Program-made: the position numbers and the translations under genes
In this document: positions 48,893-57,884 of the stretch, in pieces
How positions within the stretch are numbered: position 1 is the stretch's first letter
How the letters are laid out: each line of letters opens with the position of its first letter
Source: Armatimonadota bacterium
Lineage (GTDB): Bacteria; Sysuimicrobiota; Sysuimicrobiia; Sysuimicrobiales; Humicultoraceae
Direction of reading: 5' to 3'
Assembly: GCA_031459855.1 (NCBI GenBank)
Contig: JAVKHP010000001.1
Coordinates: 1 to 64,000 of the forward strand
Length of the DNA stretch: 64,000 nucleotides
Notes under the pieces: model-generated
Databases searched by the model: none
What the model saw: only the letters and a program-made list of their open reading frames with translations
What the model was told of the DNA's origin: nothing

Positions 48893-48922
48893 ATTATAGA
48901 CGTCGGACCTCGCCGACGTCAA
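48893..48922 (-). promoter_or_regulatory. Near-consensus sigma-70-type promoter of hpt-guaB3-guaA with palindrome
   Basis: On the minus strand TTGACG (48917-48922), an 18-bp spacer and TATAAT (48893-48898) form a strong promoter 33 bp before hpt. The palindrome GACGTCGG-N6-CCGACGTC (48899-48920) fills the spacer and part of the -35, an ideal place for a repressor. Confidence 0.8.
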
Positions 48923-48960
48923 ACGTCCTGCGTACCAGATCTGGTGGCAACTAGGGCCCG

Positions 48961-48996
48961 CATGTCTAGATATGGCCACATGTCCAGATACGGGCA
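48961..48996. repeat. 18-bp tandem repeat downstream of pyrE
   Basis: CATGTCTAGATATGGCCA (48961-48978) is followed directly by CATGTCCAGATACGGGCA (48979-48996), 14 of 18 bases identical. The region also folds imperfectly on itself (GCCCG before, CGGGC after), so it may serve as the pyr operon terminator. Confidence 0.65.
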
Positions 48997-49034
48997 CGAT
49001 ATGACCAGCCCGCCATGGCCGCAGCCACCCGCCG

Positions 49035-49673
49035 TCATCCCGAGATACCCGCCCGCGCCCCGGGCGCTTGCCCGTCGGGCACGGCCTCGGATACCACCCG
49101 GCTTCCGGGTTTGTCCAGTGGCACCCCTTGCTGGCACAGCGGACACCGGTCGGGCGGGAAGATGGGCAGGTCGAGGGTCACCAGGGCGACGAGGGGCACA
49201 TCCAGCGCCACGGCGCCGCGGCTGCGGTCCACGATGGCCACCGCACCCACCACGTGACCGCCGCCGTTGCGGACCAGCGCAGCGACCTCTGCCAGCGACC
49301 CCCCGGTGGTCACCACGTCTTCCACCAGGAGCACACGCTCGCCGGGCCGCAGGGCGAAGCCCCGGCGCAGGCGCATGCGGCCGTCCACGCGCTCGGTGAA
49401 AAGGCCGCGGACACCCAGGGCGCGCGCCACCTCGTGCACGACGATGACCGCCCCCAGCGCAGGGCCGACCGCGACCTCCGGCGCGAGATGGCGCACCCGC
49501 GCCGCCAGCGCGCGGCCGATCGCCGCAGCCTCTGTGGGATGCTGGAGGATCAGGGCGTTCTGGACGTAGACGGGGCTGTGGTTCCCCGACGTCAGGAGGA
49601 AGTGTCCCTCGCGGACGGCCCCGTGCCGCCGCAGGCGCCCAAGCCATCGGGCGGTCGCGCTGCTCGTGGTCAT
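49035..49673 (-). CDS. pyrE: Orotate phosphoribosyltransferase
   Basis: PyrE joins orotate and PRPP to give OMP. The 212 residues have HFLLTSGNHSPVYVQ, GPALGAVIVVHEVAR, the PRPP motif VLLVEDVVTTGGSL and a C-terminal CPLC...PLDKPGSR extension typical of the Thermus-like PyrE type. It starts with the ATG at 49673, 34 bp after pyrF. It is third in pyrD-pyrF-pyrE. Confidence 0.96.
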   Translation of the reverse strand: MTTSSATARWLGRLRRHGAVREGHFLLTSGNHSPVYVQNALILQHPTEAAAIGRALAARVRHLAPEVAVGPALGAVIVVHEVARALGVRGLFTERVDGRMRLRRGFALRPGERVLLVEDVVTTGGSLAEVAALVRNGGGHVVGAVAIVDRSRGAVALDVPLVALVTLDLPIFPPDRCPLCQQGVPLDKPGSRVVSEAVPDGQAPGARAGISG

Positions 49674-49707
49674 CGCGCTTCCAGCCACCACGCGTGCCTC
49701 GCAGCCA

Positions 49708-50484
49708 TCATCCGGAAGACGCACCCTCGATCCCAGCGGCGACATAGGACGGTGGCGCCCCGTCCTCGCGCGTCGCGCCGTCGACGCCGGTGCGGCGCGC
49801 GCGCCGTTCCCATGCCGCAGTGATCTCGTGCTGGATCGCGCGCGCGGCGGCCAGAGGGTCGCTCGCAGCCGCGATCGGCCGCCCCACCACCAGGAAGTCG
49901 CTGCCGGCGCGCACGGCGGCCTGCGGCGTGGCCACGCGCACCTGGTCGCCGGCGTCGACGCCGGCTGGCCGGATGCCCGGTGTGAGTACCAGGAACTGCG
50001 CGCCGCACGCGCGCTTGACCGCGCGGACCTCACCGGCGGCCGCGGTGACGCCGTGCAGGCCCGCGGCCAGCGCGGTGCGCGCCGCGCGCACCACTCCCCC
50101 GCGGCCCGGCGCGCTCGTCAGCCGGGTCACGCCCAGCACCCGCAGGCGGGCGCTGCGCCGCGCGGCCCTGGCGGCCGCTTCCAGGGCGCGCGGTCCGGCC
50201 GCACAGTGCACGGTGAGCAGCGCCACGCCCAGGTCCGCAGCCGCTGCGACGGCGCCTTCCATGGTCTGCGGGATGTCGTGAAACTTGAGGTCCAGGAAGA
50301 CCACCCCGCCCGCCGCATGCACCATGCGCACCGCCTCGGGCCCGGCGGCCGTGAACAGGACCGCGCCGACCTTGAACCACTGCACCGCCGGCCGCAGGCG
50401 GTCGAGCAGCCGGGCCGCCCCGTCCAGCGAGGGCACGTCGAGCGCGACGACCAGCGGGGGCGGTGTGGCCATGATCCCCGTCAT
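49708..50484 (-). CDS. pyrF: Orotidine 5'-phosphate decarboxylase
   Basis: PyrF decarboxylates OMP to UMP. The 258 residues have VVALDVPS, WFKVGAVLFTAAG, the catalytic DLKFHDIPQT, LTVHCAAGP, LTPGIRPAG and the phosphate-binding FLVVGRPIAAASDP. About 30 C-terminal residues go beyond the usual end. The ATG at 50484 overlaps the pyrD stop as ATGA; an ATG at 50472 with GGGG upstream is also possible. Confidence 0.95.
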   Translation of the reverse strand: MTGIMATPPPLVVALDVPSLDGAARLLDRLRPAVQWFKVGAVLFTAAGPEAVRMVHAAGGVVFLDLKFHDIPQTMEGAVAAAADLGVALLTVHCAAGPRALEAAARAARRSARLRVLGVTRLTSAPGRGGVVRAARTALAAGLHGVTAAAGEVRAVKRACGAQFLVLTPGIRPAGVDAGDQVRVATPQAAVRAGSDFLVVGRPIAAASDPLAAARAIQHEITAAWERRARRTGVDGATREDGAPPSYVAAGIEGASSG

Positions 50485-51635
50485 CGGGCCCACGTCCCGG
50501 GCGACGCGTCGACCGCGACGCCCGACAACCCTGCCGGCGGCGTCGATAAGGCCGCACGAACCGCGGACCTGCCAGCGGCGACCGTGTCCTGGTTGCTCCG
50601 ATCGTGGCGGTCCGCGTCGGACACGGTGAGCGGGGCAGCAGGGCTGGCGTCCGGGAACTCCAGTTGGCCCACCAGGTCGCTCACGCGTCCAACACCCTGC
50701 TCGACCAGGAACTGTGCGAGGCCCAGGGTGATCGTCTCCGCCGCGCGGGGATGCGCGAAGAGCCCGGAGGCCACGGCCACGGCGTGCGCGCCGCACAGCA
50801 GGAACTCGACCGCGTCCTCGGCGGTCTGGATTCCGCCCATGCCGATGATGGGCACCCGCACGCGCCGCGCGACGTCCCACACCATGCGCAGGGCCACGGG
50901 CTTGATCGCCGGGCCCGACAGCCCGCCCAGACCCGCGGCCAGGCGCGGGCGTCGGGTGCGCGCGTCGACCGCCAGGCCCTGGAGCGTGTTGATCAGCGAC
51001 AGCGCATCAGCGCCCGCGTCGACCGCCGCCCGGGCGATGGCGACGATGTCGGTGACGTTGGGGCTGAGTTTCACGAAGAGCGGCCGCCGGGTGGCGCGGC
51101 GCACCGCGGCCACCAGCGCATACGTACGCTGCGGATCGGTGCCAAACCACAGCCCGTCGACCACGTTGGGACACGAGACGTTGACCTCGACGGCGGCGAC
51201 GCCCTCTTCGGCGTCGAGTGTGGCCGCCGCCTCGGCAAACTCTTCAACGGCATGCCCGACGATGCTGACGATGATCGGGCGGCCGAGCGCGCGCAGGAAC
51301 GGCAGGTCGCGGGCGATGAAGGCCGCCAGGCCGGGGTTCTTCAGGCCGACGGCGTTCAGCCAGCCGGCGGCGGTCTCGACGACCGTGGGTTCCGGATACC
51401 CCGGCCGGGGCTCGAGGCTCACCGACTTGGTGATGATGCCGCCGAACGCCCGCAGATCGTAGACGGCCTGCACCTGCCGGCCGAACTCCAGGGGCCCTGG
51501 GGCGGCCAGGACCGGGGTGGGGAAGGTGATCCCGGCGAGCGTGACCTGCAGGGCCGGGGTCGCACGCCCCTCTCGACACGCAACGGCCGTCGCCAGAGTC
51601 CCTGCTCCGGCGGCGGCCGCCACATCGCGCTCCAT
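50481..51635 (-). CDS. pyrD: Dihydroorotate dehydrogenase, class 1
   Basis: PyrD oxidises dihydroorotate to orotate with FMN. The 384 residues have GIITKSVSLEPRPG, NAVGLKNPG, the catalytic cysteine in EVNVSCPNV (class 1, cytosolic), KLSPNVTDI, GGLSGPAIKPVALR and the FMN-phosphate loop GMGGIQTAEDAVEFL. About 65 extra residues follow the domain with no known motif. No PyrK gene is adjacent, so class 1A or 1B cannot be decided. The ATG at 51635 has AGGAGGG 5 nt upstream. It is first gene of the pyr operon. Confidence 0.95.
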   Translation of the reverse strand: MERDVAAAAGAGTLATAVACREGRATPALQVTLAGITFPTPVLAAPGPLEFGRQVQAVYDLRAFGGIITKSVSLEPRPGYPEPTVVETAAGWLNAVGLKNPGLAAFIARDLPFLRALGRPIIVSIVGHAVEEFAEAAATLDAEEGVAAVEVNVSCPNVVDGLWFGTDPQRTYALVAAVRRATRRPLFVKLSPNVTDIVAIARAAVDAGADALSLINTLQGLAVDARTRRPRLAAGLGGLSGPAIKPVALRMVWDVARRVRVPIIGMGGIQTAEDAVEFLLCGAHAVAVASGLFAHPRAAETITLGLAQFLVEQGVGRVSDLVGQLEFPDASPAAPLTVSDADRHDRSNQDTVAAGRSAVRAALSTPPAGLSGVAVDASPGTWAR

Positions 51636-51822
51636 GTGCCCTCCTTTCCGGCCTCACCGGACCGGACTTAAAGGTGGCTTCAGCTTATTGTAGGGCGTCG
51701 CGGCGGGTCTCGCAAGCGGTCGAACATGTCCGAAACAGCCCAACCAGTCCGCGGCGATCGTTGGAGACCGGGCCCCGCCCCAGCCCGGTTGGGGCCTGAG
51801 TCGCGCACTTCCTCATGGCCCG

Positions 51823-52107
51823 TCAGCGCCGGCCCCGGCGCACGATGCTCCACGTCCCGTTCTGGTACTTCACCAGGTCGCCGACGTTCACGGTCACCCA
51901 GAACTCGTAGGGCACGCCGTACTCCACCTGGTTGATCACGATGAGGTAGGGCGAGGTCTCGGTGAGGCGCGTCATCTTCTCGTCGACCCAACCGATCACC
52001 TGCGGTTGCTGGGCCGTGCCCTGGTCGTCCGATCCGGTGCGGTCGCCACAACTGGGCAGGATCTGCGCGACAGCCATCAGCGTCACGATGGCCAGGACCT
52101 TGTGCAT
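51823..52107 (-). CDS. Small putative lipoprotein
   Basis: 94 residues with a signal peptide ending in the lipobox-like LPSC (Cys20), so it is probably lipid-anchored. The rest is polar and Gln/Val-rich with about 50 residues of likely beta structure (YLIVINQVEYGVPYEFWVTVNVGDLVKYQNGTWSIV). I do not recognise a family. GGCGGTGATG precedes the start region. It stands alone between the pyr operon and the SLH porin gene. Confidence 0.7.
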   Translation of the reverse strand: MHKVLAIVTLMAVAQILPSCGDRTGSDDQGTAQQPQVIGWVDEKMTRLTETSPYLIVINQVEYGVPYEFWVTVNVGDLVKYQNGTWSIVRRGRR

Positions 52108-52306
52108 GAACCGTCATCACCGCCTTCCACGCGATACCAACACGCTCCATTGTACACGGTCTCGAACCGTCGGGCGATGCGCGTCCCAGCCGACCCCGGC
52201 CGGTCGGCGAACGCGGACTCAGCGGGTTCACGGGCTTGCTCGCGACGCGCGCACGACGGCGTGGCGGGGCGGTTGTGCCGGCGTCTGCACAGGACGCCCA
52301 ACAGAT

Positions 52307-52338
52307 GAACCCCCGGAGGCGTCCGCCTCCGGGGGTTC
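52307..52338 (-). terminator. Hairpin terminator after the SLH porin gene
   Basis: A perfect 14-bp stem GAACCCCCGGAGGC/GCCTCCGGGGGTTC with loop GTCC begins 26 bp after the porin stop. There is no clear T-run. Confidence 0.75.
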
Positions 52339-52364
52339 GGTCGTGTGGAGCTGCCGGTCTGGGA

Positions 52365-54101
52365 CTACCAGGAGTACAGCAGCTCGGCCCGGTAGAAGTT
52401 GAGGTAGTCGCCGTTCGGCGTATTCGCGAGGGCTGCCGGCGACACATTGGCCCGGTAGTAGTTCAGCGTCAGCGTCGTGTTGGGCGACATCGTGTGCTCG
52501 AGCCGCAGCCACCACTCGTAGTAGTTGCCGGTGGTAGTGCAGGCGGGGTCGGCGCACAACACCGTACCGCCCTCGTAGAGGACCCGGGCCACCGTGCGCG
52601 GCGTGATGGTCAGGTTCAGGCGGGCGAGCCAGCCCCGCATGTTCCAGGCGAACGCCTGCCCGACGATGGTCGTCGCGTAGGTGTGGGACGGGAAGCAGCC
52701 GCCGCCAGCCGCGTAGCTGCCACCCGGTGCAATCAGAGCTGCAGCACACGCATCCGGAAGGGGGCCGTACTGGTGATACTGGAAGTCCAGCGTTGGGCTC
52801 CAGGTGGCGATCCCCGCAATCTGCGCCAGGTTCAAGTTGCCACCCACGCGCCAGGCGCTTGCCGACCCCCAGTCGGGGCCGCCAGCGTTTGGCCGGCCGT
52901 TCCACGAGGCGTAGTTGCCGTAGACCGACAGGCCAGGGAACAGCGTGCCGCTGGCCATGAACTCCCAGCCCCGGCCGCCGAAGTTCCCAGGGTTGACGGG
53001 GTTGATGGCCTGGTTGTAGTAGCTCCCCGCGAGTGTCCAACCAGGGAGCAGCTGGCTGCTGGAGACGGTCAGGATCTGGTTGTCGCGCACAGTCGCGGAG
53101 TTGGCCCCGCCTGCGACTGGCGTCGCGATGGGCGCCTTCTCGACGAAGAGGGCAGCGGTCACGTTCAGGGGACCCAGCGCCCAATCCGAACGCAGGCCAT
53201 CGCTGGTGCCAGGAATGCCCGCATTGGCGCCAGGGAGGCTGTAGGGCACGTCAGGCCCGAGAGCCCCGGTCTGGTGACGAGCCTGGAACCCCGCGAAGCC
53301 CACGGCGTTCTGCGGGTCGTAGAGCAGGCCGGTCCCGTACGGGCCAAGACCGTTCAGGGTATAGTGCTGCCGGCCAGCCCGCCACAGGGTAGCGCCCCAA
53401 GTGTTGCGGATGTCGATGTAGGCGCGGTCGAACGACACGTTGCCGAAGAAGGTGTGCAGGCCGAACCGCGTGTCGTAGGACCCACCCACGCCGGCGTTGT
53501 TCGCCGTCCACAGCCGGACCACGGCCTCGGTGTTCGGGCCGCCGCGTCCGCTGAACTGAATACGGAAGCGCAGCCGGCCGTCGGACGTCGCGGACTCGGA
53601 CACGTTATACCGGAACCGCATGTCACCGGAGATCCGGGTGTTGTCGAGCCGCGCCCGCAGGGCTGCCAGCTCTTCCTCGACCGCGGTCACCCGCACGCCC
53701 AAGGCCGCCAGTTCCGCCCGGAACTCAGCCACCAGGCGCTGGACCGTGGCGAGCTTTGCGGTCAGCCGCTTGTCGAGCGCGGTAAGCGCTGCCGACTGCG
53801 CAGCCTGGGCCTTGGCGAGATCGCCCTGGCGCACCAGGTCGGGCGGCAGCGGCGGGATCTTGATGGCCTCGATGCGCGCCAGCAGGCGCGCCACGACCAT
53901 GGCCATCTCGTAACGGGTCATGGCCCGGTCGCCCCGGAACGCCCCATCGGGATAGCCCTCGATAAGGCCCTTCGCCGCCAGTTCCGCGATCGCGTCGTAC
54001 GCCCAGTGATCGGTGGGCACGTCCGCGAACGGCTGCGCGAAGGCGGGTGCGACCAGCGTGAGCGTCAGTGTCGCTGCGAGTGCCACAGCTAACTGCTTCA
54101 T
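52365..54101 (-). CDS. S-layer-homology domain outer-membrane porin
   Basis: 578 residues. A signal peptide (LTLTLVAPAFA, cut near residue 22) is followed by one SLH domain (PFADVPTDHWAYDAIAELA... GYPDGAFRGDRAMTRYEMA, about 24-75), a coiled coil (about 95-160) and a beta-barrel rich in alternating aromatic strands, ending LLYSW. This is the SLH-porin type of diderm Terrabacteria (Deinococcus-Thermus SlpA, cyanobacterial Som): the SLH domain tethers the barrel to cell-wall polymers. The ATG at 54101 has GGGGGAAC upstream, and the longer upstream frame is discarded. It is a marker that the organism has an outer membrane. Confidence 0.93.
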   Translation of the reverse strand: MKQLAVALAATLTLTLVAPAFAQPFADVPTDHWAYDAIAELAAKGLIEGYPDGAFRGDRAMTRYEMAMVVARLLARIEAIKIPPLPPDLVRQGDLAKAQAAQSAALTALDKRLTAKLATVQRLVAEFRAELAALGVRVTAVEEELAALRARLDNTRISGDMRFRYNVSESATSDGRLRFRIQFSGRGGPNTEAVVRLWTANNAGVGGSYDTRFGLHTFFGNVSFDRAYIDIRNTWGATLWRAGRQHYTLNGLGPYGTGLLYDPQNAVGFAGFQARHQTGALGPDVPYSLPGANAGIPGTSDGLRSDWALGPLNVTAALFVEKAPIATPVAGGANSATVRDNQILTVSSSQLLPGWTLAGSYYNQAINPVNPGNFGGRGWEFMASGTLFPGLSVYGNYASWNGRPNAGGPDWGSASAWRVGGNLNLAQIAGIATWSPTLDFQYHQYGPLPDACAAALIAPGGSYAAGGGCFPSHTYATTIVGQAFAWNMRGWLARLNLTITPRTVARVLYEGGTVLCADPACTTTGNYYEWWLRLEHTMSPNTTLTLNYYRANVSPAALANTPNGDYLNFYRAELLYSW

Positions 54102-54824
54102 CGTTGGTCCGTTCCCCCTTTGCGGGTGGTGTGGGCGTCGCGGGATGCCGGCGCAGGGGAACGAGTGTGCGTGTTTCCTCTTCCTCCGCGGCCTAGCCCG
54201 CTTCGCCCGTGTCCCGCCACCGGCGCGCCCTCCCTGACCGTCACACCCCTCCTTTCCGGGCGGGCGCCGCACGGCCTCTGCGGCCGCGGCGGCGGTGACA
54301 GCGCGATGAATCCTCAGTGCTCGTTACGACTGGCCGCCCCGGGTGCGGGAGTCTGCCCGGGGAGAACGTACGGCGTCACGACACTCGACGCCATACGTAC
54401 GATAGCATCCCGCCCCCTCATGCACAAGGCTCCGGCATCGGGCGGCCTGGACGTTCCCAATCGGGTACTTCCCTTCGACGGGGACGGCCAGACTCCTCTT
54501 CGGACAGCCCGGGCGGGCTGCCCAGGCGGGCTCCCCGGGCGGGCTGCCTGTCCAGGGCAGGCTACCTGTTCCAGACCGATCGGACCAGCGCCGGGACGTG
54601 GGCCGTCCCATGCGCTCCCTCAGCCATCCCCGGCGACGCCCCACGGAGTCGAGGGAAGAGTGCCGGCGGCCGTACCGAGTTCCCTTATAGTGGCGCTGCC
54701 TGAAGCCGGCGGTGCCTCACGGAACCCAGGGAGGAACGCCTGGACTGTCCCCGAATACGTCCTCCCCGTGGCGCGGCGTTCTCCACATTCGTATCCAGGG
54801 TAACGTACCTAGGGTGACCGTGCG
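54102..54824. other. Long intergenic region with a strong hairpin
   Basis: These 723 bp separate the porin (left, minus) from the ICMT-like gene (right, plus). The hairpin at 54366-54398 (12-bp stem ACGTATGGCGTC/GACGCCGTACGT on the minus strand, loop of 9 nt, one G-U pair) could lie in a long porin leader. TTATAGT near 54685 is a possible -10 for the right-hand gene. The region 54510-54560 has short CGGGCTGCC repeats. I support no gene here. Confidence 0.45.
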
Positions 54825-55502
54825 ATGACGATCCGCAAGATCTGGCGCGCCGTGGTGCAGGCGGTCCCGGTCGTGCTCGCTTCTCCGGCGCTAGTACTCA
54901 CGATCCAGGGCTACATGTTCCTGCCGGTCGGCCTGTTCGTGGCCATCTACGCGCCGTGGACGCCGTTCGTGTGGTTTCCGCAGACCCGGTGGCTCGTCAC
55001 CCACACGATCTGGATGCCCCGGGAGACGCGGGTGCTGCTCTTCTACGCGGGGCTGGCGCTGATCGCGGTGGGGCTCGTGGTCTTCCTGGGGTCGTACGCC
55101 TACTTCTACAGTGTCCGGGGGCGCATGGGGCTGGTGACGTCGGGACCGTACGCCGTGGTCCGCCACCCGCAGTACCTGGGCATCTTCCTGGGGCTGGCAG
55201 GTTTCTCGCTGGTGGGGGTGCGGCCGATCTCAGTCATCGCGTTCCTGACCGCCCTGTGCACCTACCTCGCGCTGATGATCCACGAGGAGAGCGAGAACGA
55301 GCGCCGCTTCGGCGCGGACTACCGGGCCTACAGGGAGCGCGTGCCGTTCCTGATTCCCTTGGTGCCCCGGGCGGTGACCAGACCGTTCACACCCCTGTTC
55401 GCGATGCCACGGCCGGCGCAGTATGCGGGCCTAGCGGTGCTCTACGTGGCGCTGGTCGCCGGCGCGGTGGCCTGGCTGCGCGACCGGGCGTTTCCAACAT
55501 AG
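54825..55502 (+). CDS. Isoprenylcysteine/phospholipid methyltransferase-like membrane protein
   Basis: A 225-residue integral membrane protein of the ICMT/PEMT superfamily, which uses SAM to methylate membrane-bound substrates. Five or so transmembrane helices are visible. The diagnostic C-terminal segment is GPYAVVRHPQYLGIFLG, then HEESENERRFGADYRAYRERVP, the SAM-binding arrangement of the family. AGGGTGA lies 8 nt before the ATG at 54825. It is the only plus-strand gene of this half of the window. Substrate is unknown. Confidence 0.88.
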   Translation: MTIRKIWRAVVQAVPVVLASPALVLTIQGYMFLPVGLFVAIYAPWTPFVWFPQTRWLVTHTIWMPRETRVLLFYAGLALIAVGLVVFLGSYAYFYSVRGRMGLVTSGPYAVVRHPQYLGIFLGLAGFSLVGVRPISVIAFLTALCTYLALMIHEESENERRFGADYRAYRERVPFLIPLVPRAVTRPFTPLFAMPRPAQYAGLAVLYVALVAGAVAWLRDRAFPT

Positions 55503-55656
55503 GAGCCATAGAAGCGCGGACGTGCGCCACATCGCGGCGGCGGACAGCGCGGGCGTCACCCACCGGCGGCAGCACCTCGCGCAGCACCGCCTCCAGGGTC
55601 CCCAGCTGGCAGAGGACAGCGCAAACGTCGCCCACTGGCACCGGCCAACCAGCCGG

Positions 55657-56208
55657 TCAGAGCACTGCCTCCACGGACACGACCAGGTCGGGCAGCGCCT
55701 CGGGAGCCAGCCGGTCGCCGGGGCGGTGGCGCGTCACCTCGCGGTAGCCGTCGGGAGCAGGTGCGCGGTACTGCTCGACCGCGTGCGCCTGGAGATCGAC
55801 GATCCACACCTCGGGTACGCCCGCGCGAGCGTACAGCGGGAGCTTGACCCCACGGTCGTAGCGGCCGGTCGCGTCGGCCACTTCGATGAGCAGCAGGACG
55901 TCTGACGGCTCCGGGTGGCGGGCAGCGTAGGAGCCAGGGCGCAGCACGGTCAGGTCGGGCTGGGGCTCGGAGTACCGGTCCAGGCGCACCGGGTTCTGGA
56001 CACTCACCAGCGCCCGATCCCCGACGGCTCTGGCGAGGAGCATGGTCAGCCGCGTGACGACGTCCGCATGCCGGCTGCCGATGGGCGTCATCTCGACGAT
56101 CTCGCCCTCGATCAGCTCCACCCGATCGTCTTCCGAGAGGATGCCGGCCAGCGCCATGCGCTCGTACTCGTCGACCGTGAAGCGGCGCCTCTTCACCTGC
56201 ACCGACAT
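55657..56208 (-). CDS. Uma2-family (DUF820) putative endonuclease
   Basis: 183 residues of the restriction-endonuclease-like Uma2 family. RFTVDEYERM and DDRVELIEGEIVEM lead into the PD-(D/E)xK core: Asp in QPDLTVLRP, Glu in LLLIEVA, Lys in GVKLPLYARAGVPEVWIVDL. The family is abundant in Cyanobacteria and Chloroflexi and its role is unknown. The ATG at 56208 (AAGG 6 nt upstream) is preferred over one at 56238. It stands alone with GC-rich spacers either side. Confidence 0.88.
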   Translation of the reverse strand: MSVQVKRRRFTVDEYERMALAGILSEDDRVELIEGEIVEMTPIGSRHADVVTRLTMLLARAVGDRALVSVQNPVRLDRYSEPQPDLTVLRPGSYAARHPEPSDVLLLIEVADATGRYDRGVKLPLYARAGVPEVWIVDLQAHAVEQYRAPAPDGYREVTRHRPGDRLAPEALPDLVVSVEAVL

Positions 56209-56386
56209 CTGGGCCTTCTCCCTTTCATCCATCGGCATGCGCGGTCACTTCGTGCAGATGGCGGCGCGCATGCTCTCCTCCGCCCGACCGTGACGCCCTG
56301 GCGTCCGGCACCGCGAGGTAGGTGCCGCCGTCGCCTGGCTGCTCGAACGGCGTGCCCGTGACCCCGCGACCCATGGACCCTCCGGC

Positions 56387-57724
56387 TCAGCGCGCGGGCG
56401 GTCGGCTGAAGGCGTAGAGGTGCTCGTCGTTGTTGATCAAGACCTCCACCAGCCCGTCGCCGTCGATGTCTTCGGCTGTGATCCCCATGTAGGCCATGCG
56501 GCCGCCGGGCTGCTGCTCCCACTTGGGCGCGCCGGTGCGGCCGGCGAGCAGGTAGACCGCCCCGCTGTGGCTGCCCGCGAAGACCTCGAGCTGACCATCG
56601 CGGTCGAAGTCGGCCACGATCACCGAGCCGCTGATGTGCCCCCGGCGCTGGAACTGCCAGACGACGCGCCCCGCGGGCGACAGCGCGATCACCCACCCGT
56701 TCTGGACGCCGAAGACGACCTCTTTGGTCCCGTCGCGATCGAGGTCGGCGACGGCCAGCCCGTTGTACGCGGTCACGGGCCCGGGCGTGCGGTACGTCCA
56801 GCGCAGCCGGCCCTGGGGCGTCAGCGAGTGCACCGCGCCGTTCCAGTCGGCGGCGTAGATCTCGACCTCGCCGTTGCCGTCGGCGTCGTCGACGGAGACG
56901 CCGTAGATCGAGCCGCCGGTGTTGTAGACCCACCGGAGGCGGCCTTCGCCGTCGAGGGCGGTGATCTGGCCGTTGCCGTGGTTGCCGAGGACGATCTCAC
57001 GCTTGCCGTCGCGGTCGAGGTCGACCACCGCGGCGGCGTTCATGTCGGCGCTGCCGCCCATGGGGAAGGTCCAGCGCGGCCGGCCGGTGGCGGCGTCGAG
57101 CGCGTAGACCGTGCCCTGGGTGTCGGCGAAGATCACGCTGTATCTCCCTGTACCGTCGAGGTCGGCGACGGCCGGGCTGGCGTAACTCGTGTAGGCCCGC
57201 ACCGGGAAGGTCCAGACGGCCTGCCCGCGGCTGTTGAGGCGGAAGAACGTCGAGTTGCCGCCCGCCTGGTAGGGTGCGAAGAAGACCTCGGGCCGGCGGT
57301 CGCCGTCGACGTCGAGCACCGCCGGCTGCATCAGGATGAGGCCGCGGATATCGTAGACGGAGAAGTCCCACCGGCGCCGCGGAAACGGCGGCTCCAGGGC
57401 GACGATGCGCACCCCCTCGCCGTAGACGAGCTCGACCCGGCCGTCGCCGTCGAGGTCGGCCGCCGCGGGCGGCGAGACCGATGCGGGCGAGGCCGTGGTC
57501 TCGAAGGGCAACCGCCACGCCACGTGGGGCGCGGTCAACCCGCCGGGCTTGGGTGTGAAGTTCAGCCGCTGGAGGTTCCCGCCGCCCAACCACCAGAGCG
57601 CCGCTGCGGGCGCCGGCGCCTGGGCCCCCACCTGCGCGGCGGCAAGGACACACCCCACGACGACGAGGAGCAACACCCCAAGGCGTCGCAGCGCGGGGTC
57701 GGCAACGCGTGCACGGTCGGTCAT
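56387..57724 (-). CDS. Secreted FG-GAP/VCBS-repeat beta-propeller protein
   Basis: 445 residues. A signal peptide (VLLLVVVGCVLAAAQVGAQA) is followed by eight repeats with Asp-rich calcium loops of the form DLDGDGRVE (DVDGDRRPE, DLDGTGRYS, DLDRDGKRE, DADGNGEVE, DLDRDGTKE, DFDRDGQLE and DIDGDGLVE), which fold as a seven- or eight-bladed propeller. Between these are PQQ-like lines such as VYALDAATGRPRW. It is exported, with no enzymatic residues known. It starts with the ATG at 57724, preceded by GAGAGG. Confidence 0.85.
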   Translation of the reverse strand: MTDRARVADPALRRLGVLLLVVVGCVLAAAQVGAQAPAPAAALWWLGGGNLQRLNFTPKPGGLTAPHVAWRLPFETTASPASVSPPAAADLDGDGRVELVYGEGVRIVALEPPFPRRRWDFSVYDIRGLILMQPAVLDVDGDRRPEVFFAPYQAGGNSTFFRLNSRGQAVWTFPVRAYTSYASPAVADLDGTGRYSVIFADTQGTVYALDAATGRPRWTFPMGGSADMNAAAVVDLDRDGKREIVLGNHGNGQITALDGEGRLRWVYNTGGSIYGVSVDDADGNGEVEIYAADWNGAVHSLTPQGRLRWTYRTPGPVTAYNGLAVADLDRDGTKEVVFGVQNGWVIALSPAGRVVWQFQRRGHISGSVIVADFDRDGQLEVFAGSHSGAVYLLAGRTGAPKWEQQPGGRMAYMGITAEDIDGDGLVEVLINNDEHLYAFSRPPAR

Positions 57725-57884
57725 GCTGTCGCCTCTCCACGAGCCTGTCGGCCGGATCGCTGTCACACAGAGCCGCACCCAGTGTACCGCACCCGCGGCG
57801 GGTCTCCTACCCGCTCGCCGGCAGACGCAGACTGCCCGCACGGGCACGCGCCGGTGCCGCGCTGCGGGCCAACGCCATTACCCC

